7,740 bases of DNA, taken from positions 1 to 7,740 of the forward strand of contig CAYYHA010000206.1 of assembly GCA_964471535.1 (NCBI GenBank). The letters are read 5' to 3'. Position numbers and translations under genes: made by a program. Shown here one piece after another: positions 7,419 to 7,740 of the stretch. Below the pieces are notes generated by a model. That model searched no databases, was not told the DNA's origin, and saw only the letters and a program-made list of their open reading frames with translations. Positions within the stretch are counted from its first letter, which is position 1. Every line of letters starts with the position of its first letter. Source of the stretch: CAYYHA01 sp964471535 (GTDB lineage: Bacteria; Myxococcota; Myxococcia; SLRQ01).

Positions 7419-7470
7419 TTCGGCCCGGGTTCCAGCGAGGGCGCACGGGCCACTGGGGGGAATCGACACC

Positions 7471-7486
7471 CCCGCCCAAGGGCGGG
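7471..7486. other. GC palindrome (hairpin) in repeat copy 2
   Basis: Identical to the palindrome in copy 1 and in the same position relative to the promoter-like element. Confidence 0.6.
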
Positions 7487-7489
7487 ATC

Positions 7490-7511
7490 CGTATAGCACG
7501 GGGGTCGGACA
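7490..7511 (-). promoter_or_regulatory. Promoter-like element TGTCCGAC-N8-TATACG, distal copy
   Basis: Exact copy of the proximal element: TGTCCGAC at 7511-7504 and TATACG at 7495-7490 on the minus strand. If active, it is a second start site 93 bp further upstream, producing a leader that reads through the proximal copy and contains both hairpins. Confidence 0.45.
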
Positions 7512-7521
7512 CTCGGCCCGG

Positions 7522-7740
7522 CCCCCCCGCAGGCCTGCCCAGCCTTGACAGCGCGGCGCCGGCACGCAAGAGGGCAGGGGCCGGGCGCCCAGGGGCCACC
7601 GGCGGCGCACGCGCGCCGCACCCGCCCACCGCACCGGGCCGTCCAGCTCGAGTCCCGGGTACGCCCGCCGCCCACCGTCCCGCCCGCACCGTCGCCGCCC
7701 CCCCGCCCCCTGCCACCCCCCCGACCCAGCACCCCCTGCC
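7522..7740. other. C-rich region without a recognisable gene
   Basis: No open frame on either strand translates into anything protein-like. The frames are long only because stop codons are rare at this GC content, and they read as Arg/Gly/Pro/Ala-rich noise. A TTGACA hexamer at 7545-7550 (plus) has no matching -10. The last 70 bases are strongly C-skewed. This may be the 5' flank of a gene beyond the right edge. Confidence 0.5.
7698..7736 (-). other. G-quadruplex motif on the minus strand
   Basis: The minus strand has five G tracts of 5, 3, 7, 5 and 7 bases separated by loops of 4, 2, 5 and 1 nt. This satisfies the canonical rule of four or more G3+ tracts with loops of 1-7. The sequence predicts the structure; a biological role is not shown. 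Confidence 0.6.

Larger units (their letters stand above)
7367..7428. repeat. 62-bp direct repeat, copy 1
   Basis: Matches 7460-7521 at 61 of 62 positions; the only difference is T at 7419 versus C at 7512. The period is 93 bp, with a 31-bp unrelated spacer. This copy is also framed by a perfect 11-bp inverted repeat, CCGGGCCGAAT at 7360-7370 and ATTCGGCCCGG at 7418-7428. Internally it has a GC palindrome (7378-7393) and, on the minus strand, a TGTCCGAC-N8-TATACG promoter-like element. It lies 49 bp upstream of the chelatase start codon. Confidence 0.95.
7460..7521. repeat. 62-bp direct repeat, copy 2
   Basis: Near-identical to 7367-7428. Homology stops sharply on both sides: the base before is G instead of C, and the base after is C instead of G. 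This copy lacks the left inverted-repeat arm of copy 1, because a run of six G occupies that place, but keeps the right arm with one change. The palindrome lies at 7471-7486. The near identity implies a recent duplication or strong conservation of both copies. Confidence 0.95.

Noticed and set aside
7367..7521. CRISPR array
   Set aside because: Only two units, each longer than normal CRISPR repeats, with promoter-like content and no cas genes nearby.
7545..7550. TTGACA as a plus-strand -35 box
   Set aside because: No -10-like hexamer occurs 15-19 bp downstream; the region there is GC-only.
7319..7732. N-terminal extension of the chelatase up to an ATG at 7732
   Set aside because: It would run through both tandem repeats, giving a duplicated peptide, and through G-rich sequence. 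The CbiX domain starts right after GTG 7318, which has its own ribosome binding site.

Overview
The window is very GC-rich. It carries five recognisable protein genes, with G/C strongly preferred at third codon positions. The best lineage clue is the gene at 1561-4152: a degenerate receiver domain followed by a very long coiled coil. That is the architecture of the myxobacterial motility proteins AglZ and FrzS. Together with the GC content this suggests Myxococcota or a related former deltaproteobacterium. That placement is inferred from gene content alone.

Layout: (1) 1-287, minus: the N-terminal part of a gamma-glutamyltransferase with a signal peptide, cut by the window edge. (2) 399-1547, minus: the heme chaperone HemW, a radical SAM protein. 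(3) 1561-4152, minus: the pseudo-receiver/coiled-coil protein. Its stop lies only 13 bp before hemW, so the two are probably co-transcribed, with ggt possibly downstream in the same unit after a 111-bp gap. (4) 4153-4314: a divergent intergenic region. (5) 4315-6861, plus: a double-domain M16 zinc metallopeptidase. (6) 6917-7318, minus: a short single-domain CbiX/SirB-type chelatase, convergent with the peptidase. (7) 7319-7740: a non-coding stretch that holds two nearly identical 62-bp direct repeats 93 bp apart, then C-rich low-complexity sequence with a strong G-quadruplex motif on the minus strand.

The genes do not form one obvious pathway. HemW and the CbiX-like protein both belong to tetrapyrrole metabolism, but they lie in different transcription units. 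The pseudo-receiver protein is probably a cytoplasmic scaffold. The M16 peptidase and the gamma-glutamyltransferase are general peptide and glutathione processing enzymes.

The most interesting material is non-coding. Each 62-bp repeat carries, on the strand reading toward the chelatase gene, a TGTCCGAC-N8-TATACG element followed by a GC hairpin. The element resembles the TGTC-type RecA/LexA-independent damage promoters (PafBC/RecA-NDp) described in actinobacteria. The same 11-bp core recurs upstream of the pseudo-receiver gene. No CRISPR array, tRNA, rRNA or transposase gene was seen.
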